11,070 nt of DNA from an uncultured Anaerolineaceae bacterium. Its GTDB lineage: Bacteria; Chloroflexota; Anaerolineae; Promineifilales; Promineifilaceae. The notes beneath the pieces were generated by a model. That model did no database searches and was not told the origin of the DNA. It saw nothing but the letters and a program-made list of their open reading frames with translations. Positions 1 to 5,442 of the stretch are shown piece by piece (positions within the stretch are counted from its first letter, which is position 1; each line of letters opens with the position of its first letter). The translations under genes and the position numbers were made by a program. The stretch lies in contig CALBTC010000323.1 of NCBI GenBank assembly GCA_937967805.1, forward strand, positions 1 to 11,070, read 5' to 3'.

Positions 1-176
1 CCGACGTAGGCGATACGGCCGTCTTTCACGGCCACGTCGGTCTGGGGGATGATTTCGCCGCTGTGCACGTTGACCCAACGGCCGTTTTGGATGACGAGAT
101 CGGCGCTCTGCCGCCCCATGGCTACATTCACCAGGTTTTGGGCTACGGCGTGCCACGGTTGTCGTTTTGCTGTCAT
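1..176 (-). CDS. ade: Adenine deaminase-like amidohydrolase, N-terminal part (partial)
   Basis: Only the first 58 codons lie in the window; the gene continues past the left edge. The start is the ATG complementary to 174-176, preceded by a strong GGAGGT ribosome binding site (complement of about 183-188) at good spacing. The visible protein has a lead-in containing VAMGRQSADLVIQNGRWVN and then SGEIIPQTDVAVKDGRIAYVG. This is the N-terminal beta-sandwich entry of metal-dependent amidohydrolases. The pairing of a GR-x-x-ADLVI-NG stretch with a SGEI segment is typical of adenine deaminase, which converts adenine to hypoxanthine and ammonia in purine salvage. The metal-binding His and Asp residues lie outside the window, so another member of the superfamily is possible. 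Two ACGGCCGT octamers fall inside this short stretch and both encode Asn/Asp-Gly-Arg. Confidence 0.7.
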   Translation of the reverse strand, partial: MTAKRQPWHAVAQNLVNVAMGRQSADLVIQNGRWVNVHSGEIIPQTDVAVKDGRIAYV

Positions 177-223
177 GTTCTGACCTCCAGGTCCAGTTCA
201 GTTTTTAGTGAGAATTGGGGGGT

Positions 224-232
224 ATTATAGCA
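224..232 (-). promoter_or_regulatory. Extended -10 promoter for the adenine deaminase-like gene
   Basis: Read on the minus strand this is TGCTATAAT, a perfect TATAAT -10 with the TGn extension, about 48 bases upstream of the start codon. No good -35 hexamer lies at 16-18 bp spacing, which extended -10 promoters can tolerate. The same TGC-plus-hexamer form recurs in front of proS and clpC. Confidence 0.6.
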
Positions 233-353
233 GGAAAAATAAGTGATTTTGGGTGTGAATTTATACAAAGGCATGAAGGGTGGAAGAAACGAAGAAAAAA
301 ATATATGCGATACTTTGGCTCAATAAAGTGAAATGGCGAGAAAGAGGTGGTTT

Positions 354-545
354 ATGAACACGATCAGCCTGGATGAAGCTTTAGAAACCGTTATGCAGTT
401 GTCCCCCGAACAGCAAGAGATGTTGATCGACATTGTGCGCCACCGCCAAATTGAGCGGCAGCGGCAAGAAATTGCTGAAGATGCGCAACAAACATTGGCG
501 GCTTATCAGGCAGGTGAGTACAAACCACAATCCGCCGTCAGGTAA
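354..545 (+). CDS. Small type II antitoxin-like protein, probably C-terminally truncated
   Basis: A 63-residue protein beginning MNTISLDEALETVMQLSP. I chose the ATG at 354 over the in-frame ATG at 333 because AAAGAGG at 341-347 sits about 6 bases before it. The pattern of a short helix, a LSPEQQEMLIDIVRHR segment, a basic and Gln-rich helix (IERQRQEIAEDAQQTL) and a tail GEYKPQSA resembles the small antitoxins paired with RelE/StbE-type toxins in cyanobacteria and Chloroflexi. From memory, family members continue roughly ten residues beyond the KPQSA motif, whereas this one stops three residues after KPQS with VR-stop. The next codons in the same frame encode a toxin C-terminus, so a deletion seems to have removed the end of the antitoxin and most of the toxin. 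Whether the stub is still expressed is unknown. No convincing promoter is visible between 177 and 330. Confidence 0.6.
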   Translation: MNTISLDEALETVMQLSPEQQEMLIDIVRHRQIERQRQEIAEDAQQTLAAYQAGEYKPQSAVR

Positions 546-617
546 TTCAGAGAGCTTCGTCTCGATAAAGAGGTTGTTGTGTTGCTAGACATTGGTACAC
601 ATGATGAAGTTTACTGA
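546..617 (+). pseudogene. C-terminal remnant of a RelE/StbE-type toxin
   Basis: Directly after the TAA at 543-545, and in the same frame, the sequence reads FRELRLD then KEVVVLLDIGTHDEVY and a TGA at 615-617. An ending of the form LLLDIGTHDEVY is characteristic of a RelE/ParE-superfamily mRNA interferase toxin family found next to antitoxins like the one upstream. There is no start codon, no ribosome binding site and only about 23 codons, against roughly 85-95 for an intact toxin. I therefore read this as what is left after an internal deletion. The assignment rests on remembered family endings, not on a search. Confidence 0.65.
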
Positions 618-628
618 TTGACTTTAAC

Positions 629-663
629 CAAAAAACGGCCGTTCCCCACAGGAAACGGCCGTT
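629..663 (-). terminator. Intrinsic terminator of proS made from two AACGGCCGTT palindromes
   Basis: Two copies of AACGGCCGTT (634-643 and 654-663) flank a 10-base loop and can pair as a 10-bp stem. Read on the minus strand, downstream of the proS stop, the stem is followed by a run of six T (complement of 630-635). Each arm is also palindromic on its own, so alternative folds exist. Confidence 0.65.
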
Positions 664-691
664 CCTCTCTCTAATCTCCAGTCTCCAGTTC

Positions 692-2422
692 CTAAATCTT
701 CTCTTCCAAAAACGCCATCAGCTCACTCAACGGCACATCCATCCGGTCTTTTTCGCTGCGGCGCTTCACTTCGACCTTGCCTTCCTTGAGGCCGCGCCCG
801 CCCACGGCAATGCGCCAGGGGATGCCAATCAGGTCGGCGTCGTTGAACTTAACGCCGGCGCTCAGTTCGCGGTCGTCGTACAGCACCTCGTACCCGGCGC
901 GGGTGAGGTCCGCGTACAGCTGGTCGGCGGCTTCGCGCACGTCGTCCCCTTTGCCCAGGTGCAGTAGATGAATCTGGTAAGGCGCTACGCTGTCTGGCCA
1001 GATGATGCCGTACTCATCGTGATGCAGCTCCACCACGGTGGCCATCAGCCGGTCCAGGCCGATGCCGTAGGAACCCATGAAGATGAACTGCGGCTTGCCG
1101 TTTTCATCCAGGTAGGTGGCGTTGGTGGCGGCACTGTAGCGCGTGCCCAGCTTAAAGCAGTGCCCAGCCTCAATGCAGCGGCGGGCCACCAGGCGGCTGC
1201 CGTTGGGCGCTTTGTGGCCCGTGTCGGCCTGGGCAATGTCGGCCATCTGGCTGATGGCATGGTCGCGCGGGTAGTTGGCTCCCGTGTAATGGTAGCCGTC
1301 GTCGTTGGCCCCTACCACAAAGTTGCCACCGGCTTCTATGGACAAATCGGCCAGGACGTAAACGCCGGGCGACTGTAAATCAGAAGCAACTTCCAGCCCA
1401 ATCGGTGAAGCGTAGCCAGGCGTGGCCCCGGCCGCCTTGATTTCTTCATCCGTGGCCGGGCGCAGCACGCCGCCGCCCAGGGCGTTGATCACTTTGACCT
1501 CGTTCACGTCTAAATCGCCGCGCACGAGACCGAAAATGAAACGGCCGTCAGCCTCCCGACCTACCGCTGGGGACCACCAGTAAAAGACCGCTTTCAACGT
1601 CTGGCTGGTAGGCACGCCAATGAACTCGGCCACCTGGGCGATGGTTTTGCAGTTGGGCGTGGCCACTTTAGTCAGCGGGGCCAGTTCGTCGGGCTTTTCA
1701 CCCTCGCGGATGAATTCGGCCGCTTCCACATTGGCGGCATAGCTGCCATCTTCCGAGGTGATGTAGGTGTCTTCGCCGCCTTCGTGGGGCACCACAAATT
1801 CGTGCGAGGTTTTGCCGCCCATCGCGCCCACATCGGCGTTGATGGCCACCGCTGGCGTGCCGGCCCGCTCGAAGACATTGTAATACGCCTGGAGCATCTT
1901 GGGATAAAAGTCGTCCAACGCTTCTTCGCTGGTGTCCAGACTGTAGGCATCTTTCATGATGAATTCGCGCATCCGCATCAGGCCGCCCCGGGCGCGGGGC
2001 TCATCGCGGAACTTCTTGCTGATGTGGTAGACCAGCTTGGGCAGGTCACGATAGCTTTCAATCTCGCGCAGGGCCAGATCAACCACCACTTCCTCATGGG
2101 TGGCAGAGAGGGCATATTCGCGCCCGCCGCCGGCCTTCACCTTCATGAGCACATCCATCGTTTCCCAGCGGCCGGTGGCCTGCCAGGTGGCGGCGGGGTG
2201 GATGTTGGGCATCCACATTTCCTGGCCGCCGATGGCGTCCATCTCTTCGGCGAGGATGTTCCAGATTTTGCGCAGAACGCGGTAGCCAAAGGGCATGTAG
2301 GTGTAGATGCCGGCGCCTAACGGCCGTACAAAATTAGCCCGAATCAGCAGTTGGTGGCTGATCATCTCGGCGTCGGCCGGGGCTTCTCTTAATGTTTTGC
2401 CAAATGCTTGTGATAAACGCAT
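692..2422 (-). CDS. proS: Prolyl-tRNA synthetase, bacterial type with INS editing domain
   Basis: Class II synthetase that attaches proline to tRNA(Pro) in the cytoplasm, 576 residues against about 570 for the E. coli type. The start is the ATG complementary to 2420-2422: it gives the family N-terminus MRLSQAFGKTLREAPADAE and has AGGA about 7 bases upstream. The reading frame stays open to 2461, but those codons come from a repeat. Visible parts are the class II core (about 20-215), with a THE motif near 108-110 and a motif 2 region (KKFRDEPRARGGLMRMREF, about 136-154). Next comes the inserted INS domain (about 225-400), which in the family hydrolyses mischarged Ala-tRNA(Pro). Motif 3 is GSYGIGLDRL (450-459), where many relatives have GCYGIGVSR. 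The anticodon-binding domain (about 483-576) contains DDRELSAGVKFNDADLIGIP. It stands alone, with its own promoter and terminator. Confidence 0.96.
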   Translation of the reverse strand: MRLSQAFGKTLREAPADAEMISHQLLIRANFVRPLGAGIYTYMPFGYRVLRKIWNILAEEMDAIGGQEMWMPNIHPAATWQATGRWETMDVLMKVKAGGGREYALSATHEEVVVDLALREIESYRDLPKLVYHISKKFRDEPRARGGLMRMREFIMKDAYSLDTSEEALDDFYPKMLQAYYNVFERAGTPAVAINADVGAMGGKTSHEFVVPHEGGEDTYITSEDGSYAANVEAAEFIREGEKPDELAPLTKVATPNCKTIAQVAEFIGVPTSQTLKAVFYWWSPAVGREADGRFIFGLVRGDLDVNEVKVINALGGGVLRPATDEEIKAAGATPGYASPIGLEVASDLQSPGVYVLADLSIEAGGNFVVGANDDGYHYTGANYPRDHAISQMADIAQADTGHKAPNGSRLVARRCIEAGHCFKLGTRYSAATNATYLDENGKPQFIFMGSYGIGLDRLMATVVELHHDEYGIIWPDSVAPYQIHLLHLGKGDDVREAADQLYADLTRAGYEVLYDDRELSAGVKFNDADLIGIPWRIAVGGRGLKEGKVEVKRRSEKDRMDVPLSELMAFLEEKI

Positions 2423-2438
2423 AAATAGTCCTGTTAAC

Positions 2439-2504
2439 CGCAAAGCACGCAAAGATCGCAAAGAGTTATTATCTTATTTCTTTGCGGGCTTTGCGCTCTT
2501 TGCG
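2439..2504. repeat. Inverted repeat of six CGCAAAG/CTTTGCG heptamers in the proS leader
   Basis: Three CGCAAAG units start at 2439, 2448 and 2457, and three CTTTGCG units start at 2480, 2489 and 2498. Both arms have an exact 9-base period. The 25-base arms pair at 21 of 25 positions around a 16-base loop, and all mismatches fall in the 2-base spacers between units. The element lies in the transcribed leader of proS, ending 16 bases before its start codon and close to the AGGA. Confidence 0.85.
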
Positions 2505-2561
2505 ATGAAATCTCGTGTTTGGTTGTTTAATGTTTTGCCAACTGCTTGACGGCAACGGTGA

Positions 2562-2590
2562 AGTATAGCAGTCAACAAAAGGGGCGTCAA
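2562..2590 (-). promoter_or_regulatory. Sigma-70-type promoter of proS
   Basis: On the minus strand: -35 TTGACG (complement of 2585-2590), a 17-base spacer, then -10 TATACT (complement of 2562-2567) with a TGC extension. Transcription would begin near 2555 and give a leader of about 130 bases containing the CGCAAAG stem-loop. From 2591 to 2693, upstream of this promoter, I see no gene. Confidence 0.75.
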
Positions 2591-2693
2591 AGCGGCGGAA
2601 TTGCCTTAATTTTTCATGATTACAGGAGGGAATTTACTGTTTTTTACGATTAAATCCTTGCCAACTGGACAATATTGATCTAACATGGTCAGC

Positions 2694-2738
2694 CGTTGCC
2701 TCTCGTGCGTTGCCTCTCGTGGCAAATTACCAGAGGCA
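2694..2738. repeat. Tandem 14-base repeat plus inverted repeat
   Basis: CGTTGCCTCTCGTG occurs twice head to tail (2694-2707 and 2708-2721). The second copy also forms an inverted repeat: TGCCTCT at 2711-2717 with AGAGGCA at 2732-2738. A competing pairing TTGCC/GGCAA lies within it. This is just upstream of the possible promoter of the small gene at 2811, so it may be an operator or a replication slippage product. Confidence 0.7.
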
Positions 2739-2748
2739 TAATTATAAA
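2720..2748 (+). promoter_or_regulatory. Weak candidate promoter for the small gene at 2811
   Basis: TGGCAA (2720-2725, a 3/6 match to the -35 consensus), 17 bases, then TATAAA (2743-2748). CATAAT at 2737-2742 is an alternative -10. The A/T-rich stretch is the only promoter-like sequence before the gene, but the match is modest. Confidence 0.3.
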
Positions 2749-2810
2749 ATCCGAGCTGAGCGCTTTTAGAGAATCAGGTTGGAAATCTTATTTGCATAAG
2801 GAAGGAAAAA

Positions 2811-3008
2811 ATGGCTTACAGTTTTACAAATTCAAAAGACCGCACCTATTATTTGCATCGCAAAGACACAACGTTGAAAAACGGCCGTACCCAAACAATC
2901 TACTTTTTCGCCAAAGAAGTTAAAGACGGCGCTCTGGATGCCGTCCCGGCAGGATACGTGGTTTCCGAAAGCCGTAACGGTTTGCCCGTTCTGAAGAAAG
3001 CGGGCTAA
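2811..3008 (+). CDS. Small conserved protein of unknown function (65 aa)
   Basis: A 65-residue soluble, basic protein starting MAYSFTNSKDRTYYLHRKD, with AAGGAAGG at 2798-2805 as ribosome binding site. The centre is KNGRTQTIYFFAKEVKDGAL, followed by AVPAGYVVSESRNGLPVLKK. The alternation of aromatic and charged residues suggests a small beta-rich fold. I recall similar short proteins (MAYxFTNSKG.TYYLH, IYFFAKEV, GLPVLKK) recurring in cyanobacteria and Chloroflexi without an assigned function, so I call it conserved hypothetical. It has no signal peptide, membrane segment or obvious metal-binding motif. It is a single-gene unit, closed by the terminator at 3031-3060, and precedes rplS. An ACGGCCGT octamer at 2881 encodes Asn-Gly-Arg. 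Expression is likely, given the good ribosome binding site and terminator. Confidence 0.85.
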   Translation: MAYSFTNSKDRTYYLHRKDTTLKNGRTQTIYFFAKEVKDGALDAVPAGYVVSESRNGLPVLKKAG

Positions 3009-3030
3009 GACAATACCATTGAAAAAGAGG

Positions 3031-3060
3031 AAAGCTCCAACTTTTTGTTGGGGCTTTTTT
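3031..3060 (+). terminator. Intrinsic terminator after the 65-aa gene
   Basis: AGCTCCAAC (3033-3041), loop TTTTT, then GTTGGGGCT (3047-3055): a 9-bp stem with one T-G wobble. It is extended by A-T pairs and followed by a T run to 3060. Confidence 0.9.
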
Positions 3061-3061
3061 G

Positions 3062-3090
3062 TTGCCTGTCCGCCGCTGTCGTGTTATATT
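3062..3090 (+). promoter_or_regulatory. Promoter of rplS
   Basis: TTGCCT (3062-3067), a 17-base spacer and TATATT (3085-3090), with TG at 3082-3083 forming an extended -10. Transcription would start near 3097, right before the hairpin at 3099, leaving a leader of about 110 bases. Confidence 0.6.
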
Positions 3091-3098
3091 TCATCCTC

Positions 3099-3117
3099 TA
3101 GCCCGCCGTGCGGGCTA
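3099..3117 (+). promoter_or_regulatory. Hairpin at the 5' end of the rplS leader
   Basis: TAGCCCG and CGGGCTA form a perfect 7-bp stem around CCGTG, expected within the first bases of the transcript. A second small stem, GCTTTG/CAAAGC, lies at 3146-3159. No T run follows, so this is not a terminator. It may protect the mRNA 5' end or form an autoregulatory leader, as known for other ribosomal protein genes. Confidence 0.5.
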
Positions 3118-3206
3118 TCTTTATGTGCAAGCGAACAAAACCCTTGCTTTGAACAAAGCGTAATCGTTGAAAAAATTCGCGGAGACTAGCCGCTGGAGAT
3201 GGAATT

Positions 3207-3560
3207 ATGTCTGATTTACTACTACAAGCTTTTGATGAAATCAATGAATCGTTACCGGAACTGAATGTGGGCGATGATGTAACGGTCCATGTGCGGATTA
3301 ACGTTGGCGAGCGTAACGAGCGTTCCCAAATTGTGCGCGGTACCGTCATCCGTATGCGCCGCAGTGGCAACAACAGCAACTTTACCGTGCGTCGTATTGC
3401 TTCCAACGGTATTGGCGTAGAGCGCACCTTCTTGCTAAATTCCCCCCGCATTGAAAAGATCGATATTCATCGTCATGCTTACGTGCGCCGGGCGCAGCTT
3501 TATTATTTGCGCAACCGTACCGGTAAATCGGCCCGTCTGCGCGAAAAGCGGGTTTTTTAG
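3207..3560 (+). CDS. rplS: Large subunit ribosomal protein bL19
   Basis: A 117-residue protein matching bL19 in length (about 115) and motifs. It has the opening LNVGDDVTVHVRINVGERNERSQIVRG split over residues 19-45 and the RGTVIRMRRSG turn. It then has NFTVRRIASNGIGVERTFLL (58-77), NSPRIEKIDI, and RRAQLYYLRNRTGKSARLRE near the C-terminus. bL19 binds 23S rRNA at the subunit interface of the ribosome. The start ATG at 3207 has GGAG at 3195-3198. In many bacteria rplS follows rpsP, rimM and trmD. Here it is alone, with its own promoter, a structured leader and a strong terminator. The codons for basic residues are mainly CGT/CGC, as expected for a highly expressed gene. Confidence 0.96.
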   Translation: MSDLLLQAFDEINESLPELNVGDDVTVHVRINVGERNERSQIVRGTVIRMRRSGNNSNFTVRRIASNGIGVERTFLLNSPRIEKIDIHRHAYVRRAQLYYLRNRTGKSARLREKRVF

Positions 3561-3626
3561 GATTGATTTTTCCGTGCAACGGCCGTATTCACCATAACGC
3601 CTGGTGTTTGCCGGGCGCGATAAAAA

Positions 3627-3661
3627 TGGTGCCGCCAAACCAGATCATTCATCTGGCACCA
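3627..3661 (+). other. Stem-loop between rplS and its terminator
   Basis: TGGTGCC (3627-3633) pairs with GGCACCA (3655-3661). An inner alternative pairs CCAGAT with ATCTGG. The two folds share the GG at 3655-3656, so they compete. It lies upstream of the terminator hairpin and may be a 3' mRNA stabiliser. Confidence 0.55.
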
Positions 3662-3667
3662 AAAACT

Positions 3668-3699
3668 GGGTGAAAGCCATCGCGCTTTCACCCTTTTTT
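3668..3699 (+). terminator. Intrinsic terminator of rplS
   Basis: GGGTGAAAG (3668-3676) and CTTTCACCC (3685-3693) form a perfect 9-bp stem around an 8-base loop, followed by six T at 3694-3699. Confidence 0.95.
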
Positions 3700-3710
3700 G
3701 TTCTCTGTTT

Positions 3711-3739
3711 TAGACAGGTCCTCAAAGGTTTGTTAGCAT
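3711..3739 (+). promoter_or_regulatory. Candidate promoter of the amidotransferase-murI pair
   Basis: TAGACA (3711-3716, 5/6 to -35), a 17-base spacer and TAGCAT (3734-3739, 4/6 to -10) with a TG extension at 3731-3732. It lies immediately after the rplS terminator, where a new promoter is needed. Confidence 0.45.
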
Positions 3740-3773
3740 CAAAGTTCGCCTGATTCGAGGCAAACCCTTGGGG
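3720..3773. repeat. Inverted repeat across the promoter/leader of the amidotransferase gene
   Basis: CCTCAA (3720-3725), one mismatch, GGTTTG (3727-3732) pairs with CAAACC (3761-3766), one mismatch, TTGGGG (3768-3773). This gives 12 pairs with one T-G wobble and a 28-base interior that holds CCT/AGG. It could act as an operator dyad if transcription starts inside it, or as leader structure if transcription starts upstream. Confidence 0.5.
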
Positions 3774-3798
3774 TCTGCATACCAACCTGGAGATGAGC

Positions 3799-4560
3799 AT
3801 GCTTGCTGCGAACCGTAAACCGCTAATTGGCTGTACAACCTACCGCAAAGTGGCTGACCAGGCCCAACCGATCGATATTTTAGGGTTGATGCCTACATAT
3901 TTGAAAGCAATTGAGGCCGCCGGCGGCATCCCGGTGATGATTCCGCTGGGACTCAGTGATGAAGATTTGTGCGCAGCGGTAAGCCAAATGGATGGCATCT
4001 TGCTGCCCGGCGGCGGTGATATTGAACCGAGCATTTATGAGGGCAGGAATCATCCCACAGTGGCGGGCATTGACGTAGATCGGGACCGGGTAGAAATAAC
4101 GGTGGCGCGTGCGGCCGTCAGCCAGCAAAAACCGCTTCTGGCCATCTGCCGCGGTTTACAGGTGCTAAACGTGGCCCTGGGCGGTTCGCTTTGGGAGGAT
4201 GTGGAGCTGCTCATGCCCCAGGCGATGCATCACGAGCACGTACACAGCCATCCGCGCAACTACCTGGCCCACAACGTCACCATCGAACCTGCTTCCTTGT
4301 TGGCCAAGCAATTGGAAATGACAGAAACGGCCGTCAACAGCCTGCACCATCAGGGCATTCGGCGGCTGGCAGCAGATTTGCGGGCAACGGCCGTTGCTCC
4401 CGATGGCCTCATTGAAGGTGTGGAAGTGATCAACCATCCCTTTGCCCTCGGTGTGCAGTGGCACCCGGAGAACCTCATTCACAACGCGCCACACATGCTG
4501 GGGTTGTTCCGGGGTCTGGTGGAAGCGGCGGCTTCGCAGCCGGTTATCAGTTATCGGTAA
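3799..4560 (+). CDS. Class I glutamine amidotransferase, gamma-glutamyl-GABA hydrolase (peptidase C26) type
   Basis: Cytoplasmic enzyme expected to hydrolyse gamma-glutamyl amide bonds, as PuuD does with gamma-glutamyl-GABA in putrescine breakdown. I prefer the ATG at 3799, because GGAG at 3789-3792 abuts the upstream ATG at 3793 but is 6 bases from 3799; this gives 253 residues. Counting from 3793, the features are: IGCTTYR near the N-terminus; LLPGGGDIEPSIY (70-82); the nucleophile elbow AICRGLQVLN with Cys119; VNSLHHQGI (181-189), typical of this family; and GVQWHPE with His224 and Glu226 completing the triad. Members otherwise close to gamma-glutamyl hydrolases are possible, so the exact substrate is uncertain. 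The last residues (PVISYR) and the stop come from the inverted repeat at 4555. murI follows 75 bases downstream and is probably cotranscribed. Confidence 0.85.
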   Translation: MLAANRKPLIGCTTYRKVADQAQPIDILGLMPTYLKAIEAAGGIPVMIPLGLSDEDLCAAVSQMDGILLPGGGDIEPSIYEGRNHPTVAGIDVDRDRVEITVARAAVSQQKPLLAICRGLQVLNVALGGSLWEDVELLMPQAMHHEHVHSHPRNYLAHNVTIEPASLLAKQLEMTETAVNSLHHQGIRRLAADLRATAVAPDGLIEGVEVINHPFALGVQWHPENLIHNAPHMLGLFRGLVEAAASQPVISYR

Positions 4561-4614
4561 TCGGTAAACGGTGGGCGGTAAAACGGATTACCGATTACTG
4601 TTTACCGATTACCG
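4555..4614. repeat. CGGTAA-type inverted repeat overlapping the stop of the amidotransferase gene
   Basis: Arms 4555-4582 and 4587-4614 pair at 23 of 28 positions around a 4-base loop. The arms are built from ATCGGTAA / AACGGTA-type heptamer units. The amidotransferase stop codon (4558-4560) lies in the first unit. The same unit type appears again after murI. Confidence 0.85.
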
Positions 4615-4635
4615 TTCACCGGCATCTCAAAAAGC

Positions 4636-5442
4636 GTGAACGAGCACCCGATCGGCGTATTCGACTCCGGCGTAGGCGGCCTCTCCGTTTTGCGCCATCT
4701 GCGGGCGCAGCTGCCGGCAGAGCAGTTCATCTACCTGGCGGACCAGGGGCACGTGCCCTATGGCTCCCGCTCGGCCCAGGAAATCATCCAGTTTAGCCAG
4801 GGCATTACCCAATTTTTTCTGCAGCTGAACGCGAAAATGGTTGTTGTGGCCTGCAACACCGCCTCGGCGGCGGCGCTGAGCCTGCTGCGGCAGCAGTTTG
4901 ACCTGCCGTTTGTAGGCATGGAGCCGGCAGTGAAGCCCGCCGCTCTGCAAACGCAAAGCGGCAAGGTGGGCATTCTGGCGACCGGTGGCACCTTTGCCAG
5001 CGCCCGCTACGCCCGGCTGACGGCCAAATATGCCCAGGGTGTGTCGGTGTGGGAAGATCCATGCGTTGGGCTGGTCTCGGAGATTGAAGCGGGGCGGCTG
5101 GACAGTCCGGCGGTGCACAAAATTTTGCAGCAGGCGCTCACCCCGATGCTGGCGGCCGGCGTGGACACGGTTGTCATGGGCTGCACTCATTATCCATTTG
5201 TGCTGCCGGTGGTAGAGGGGATTGTGGGAACGGCCGTCACCATCATCGATCCGGCCCCGGCCGTTGCCCGGCAAACCGGCGTCGTCCTGCGCCAGCACAA
5301 TTTGCTGGCCGACGCCTCACAGACTGGCAGCGTGCGCTTCATCACCACCGGCGCGGTGGAGCCGTATGCCTGGCAGGTGGCGCAGCTTTTGGGTTTGCGT
5401 GGCGTTAGGGTGGAAACGGCCGCGTGGCACGGTGATCGGTAA
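4636..5442 (+). CDS. murI: Glutamate racemase
   Basis: Converts L-glutamate to D-glutamate for peptidoglycan, in the cytoplasm; 268 residues, normal for the family. It starts with GTG at 4636, giving MNEHPIGVFDSGVGGLSVLR, in which DSGVGG binds substrate. ADQGHVPYG (35-43) follows. The two catalytic cysteines are visible: Cys73 in VVACNTASAA and Cys183 in MGCTHYPF, where His185 is also conserved. No clear Shine-Dalgarno sequence precedes the GTG, because the CGGTAA inverted repeat ends about 20 bases upstream. Translation may depend on the upstream gene or be weak. The stop (5440-5442) lies inside a second CGGTAA repeat. Its pairing with a gamma-glutamyl hydrolase suggests a shared link to glutamate supply, but that is inference. 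Confidence 0.95.
   Translation: MNEHPIGVFDSGVGGLSVLRHLRAQLPAEQFIYLADQGHVPYGSRSAQEIIQFSQGITQFFLQLNAKMVVVACNTASAAALSLLRQQFDLPFVGMEPAVKPAALQTQSGKVGILATGGTFASARYARLTAKYAQGVSVWEDPCVGLVSEIEAGRLDSPAVHKILQQALTPMLAAGVDTVVMGCTHYPFVLPVVEGIVGTAVTIIDPAPAVARQTGVVLRQHNLLADASQTGSVRFITTGAVEPYAWQVAQLLGLRGVRVETAAWHGDR

Noticed and set aside
968..2320. Plus-strand open frames (968-1378, 1784-2320) across the proS region
   Set aside because: They are antisense to proS, which has full family motifs; they lack ribosome binding sites and the products resemble nothing known.
2625..2678. GGAGGG at 2625-2630 looking like a ribosome binding site
   Set aside because: No ATG, GTG or TTG follows at proper spacing; only CTG at 2637 opens a frame of about a dozen codons.
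2696..2923. Open frame overlapping the start of the 65-aa gene
   Set aside because: It overlaps the 65-aa gene in another frame, has no ribosome binding site and runs through the tandem repeat; the frame starting at 2811 has far better signals.
3720..3773. Integron attC site or tRNA-like fold before the amidotransferase gene
   Set aside because: No attC core triplets at the ends and no acceptor, anticodon or T-loop consensus; a simple dyad is the best description.
4627..5298. Long minus-strand frame opposite murI
   Set aside because: It is a shadow of murI, with a composition rich in His, Arg and Gln typical of antisense frames in GC-rich genes.
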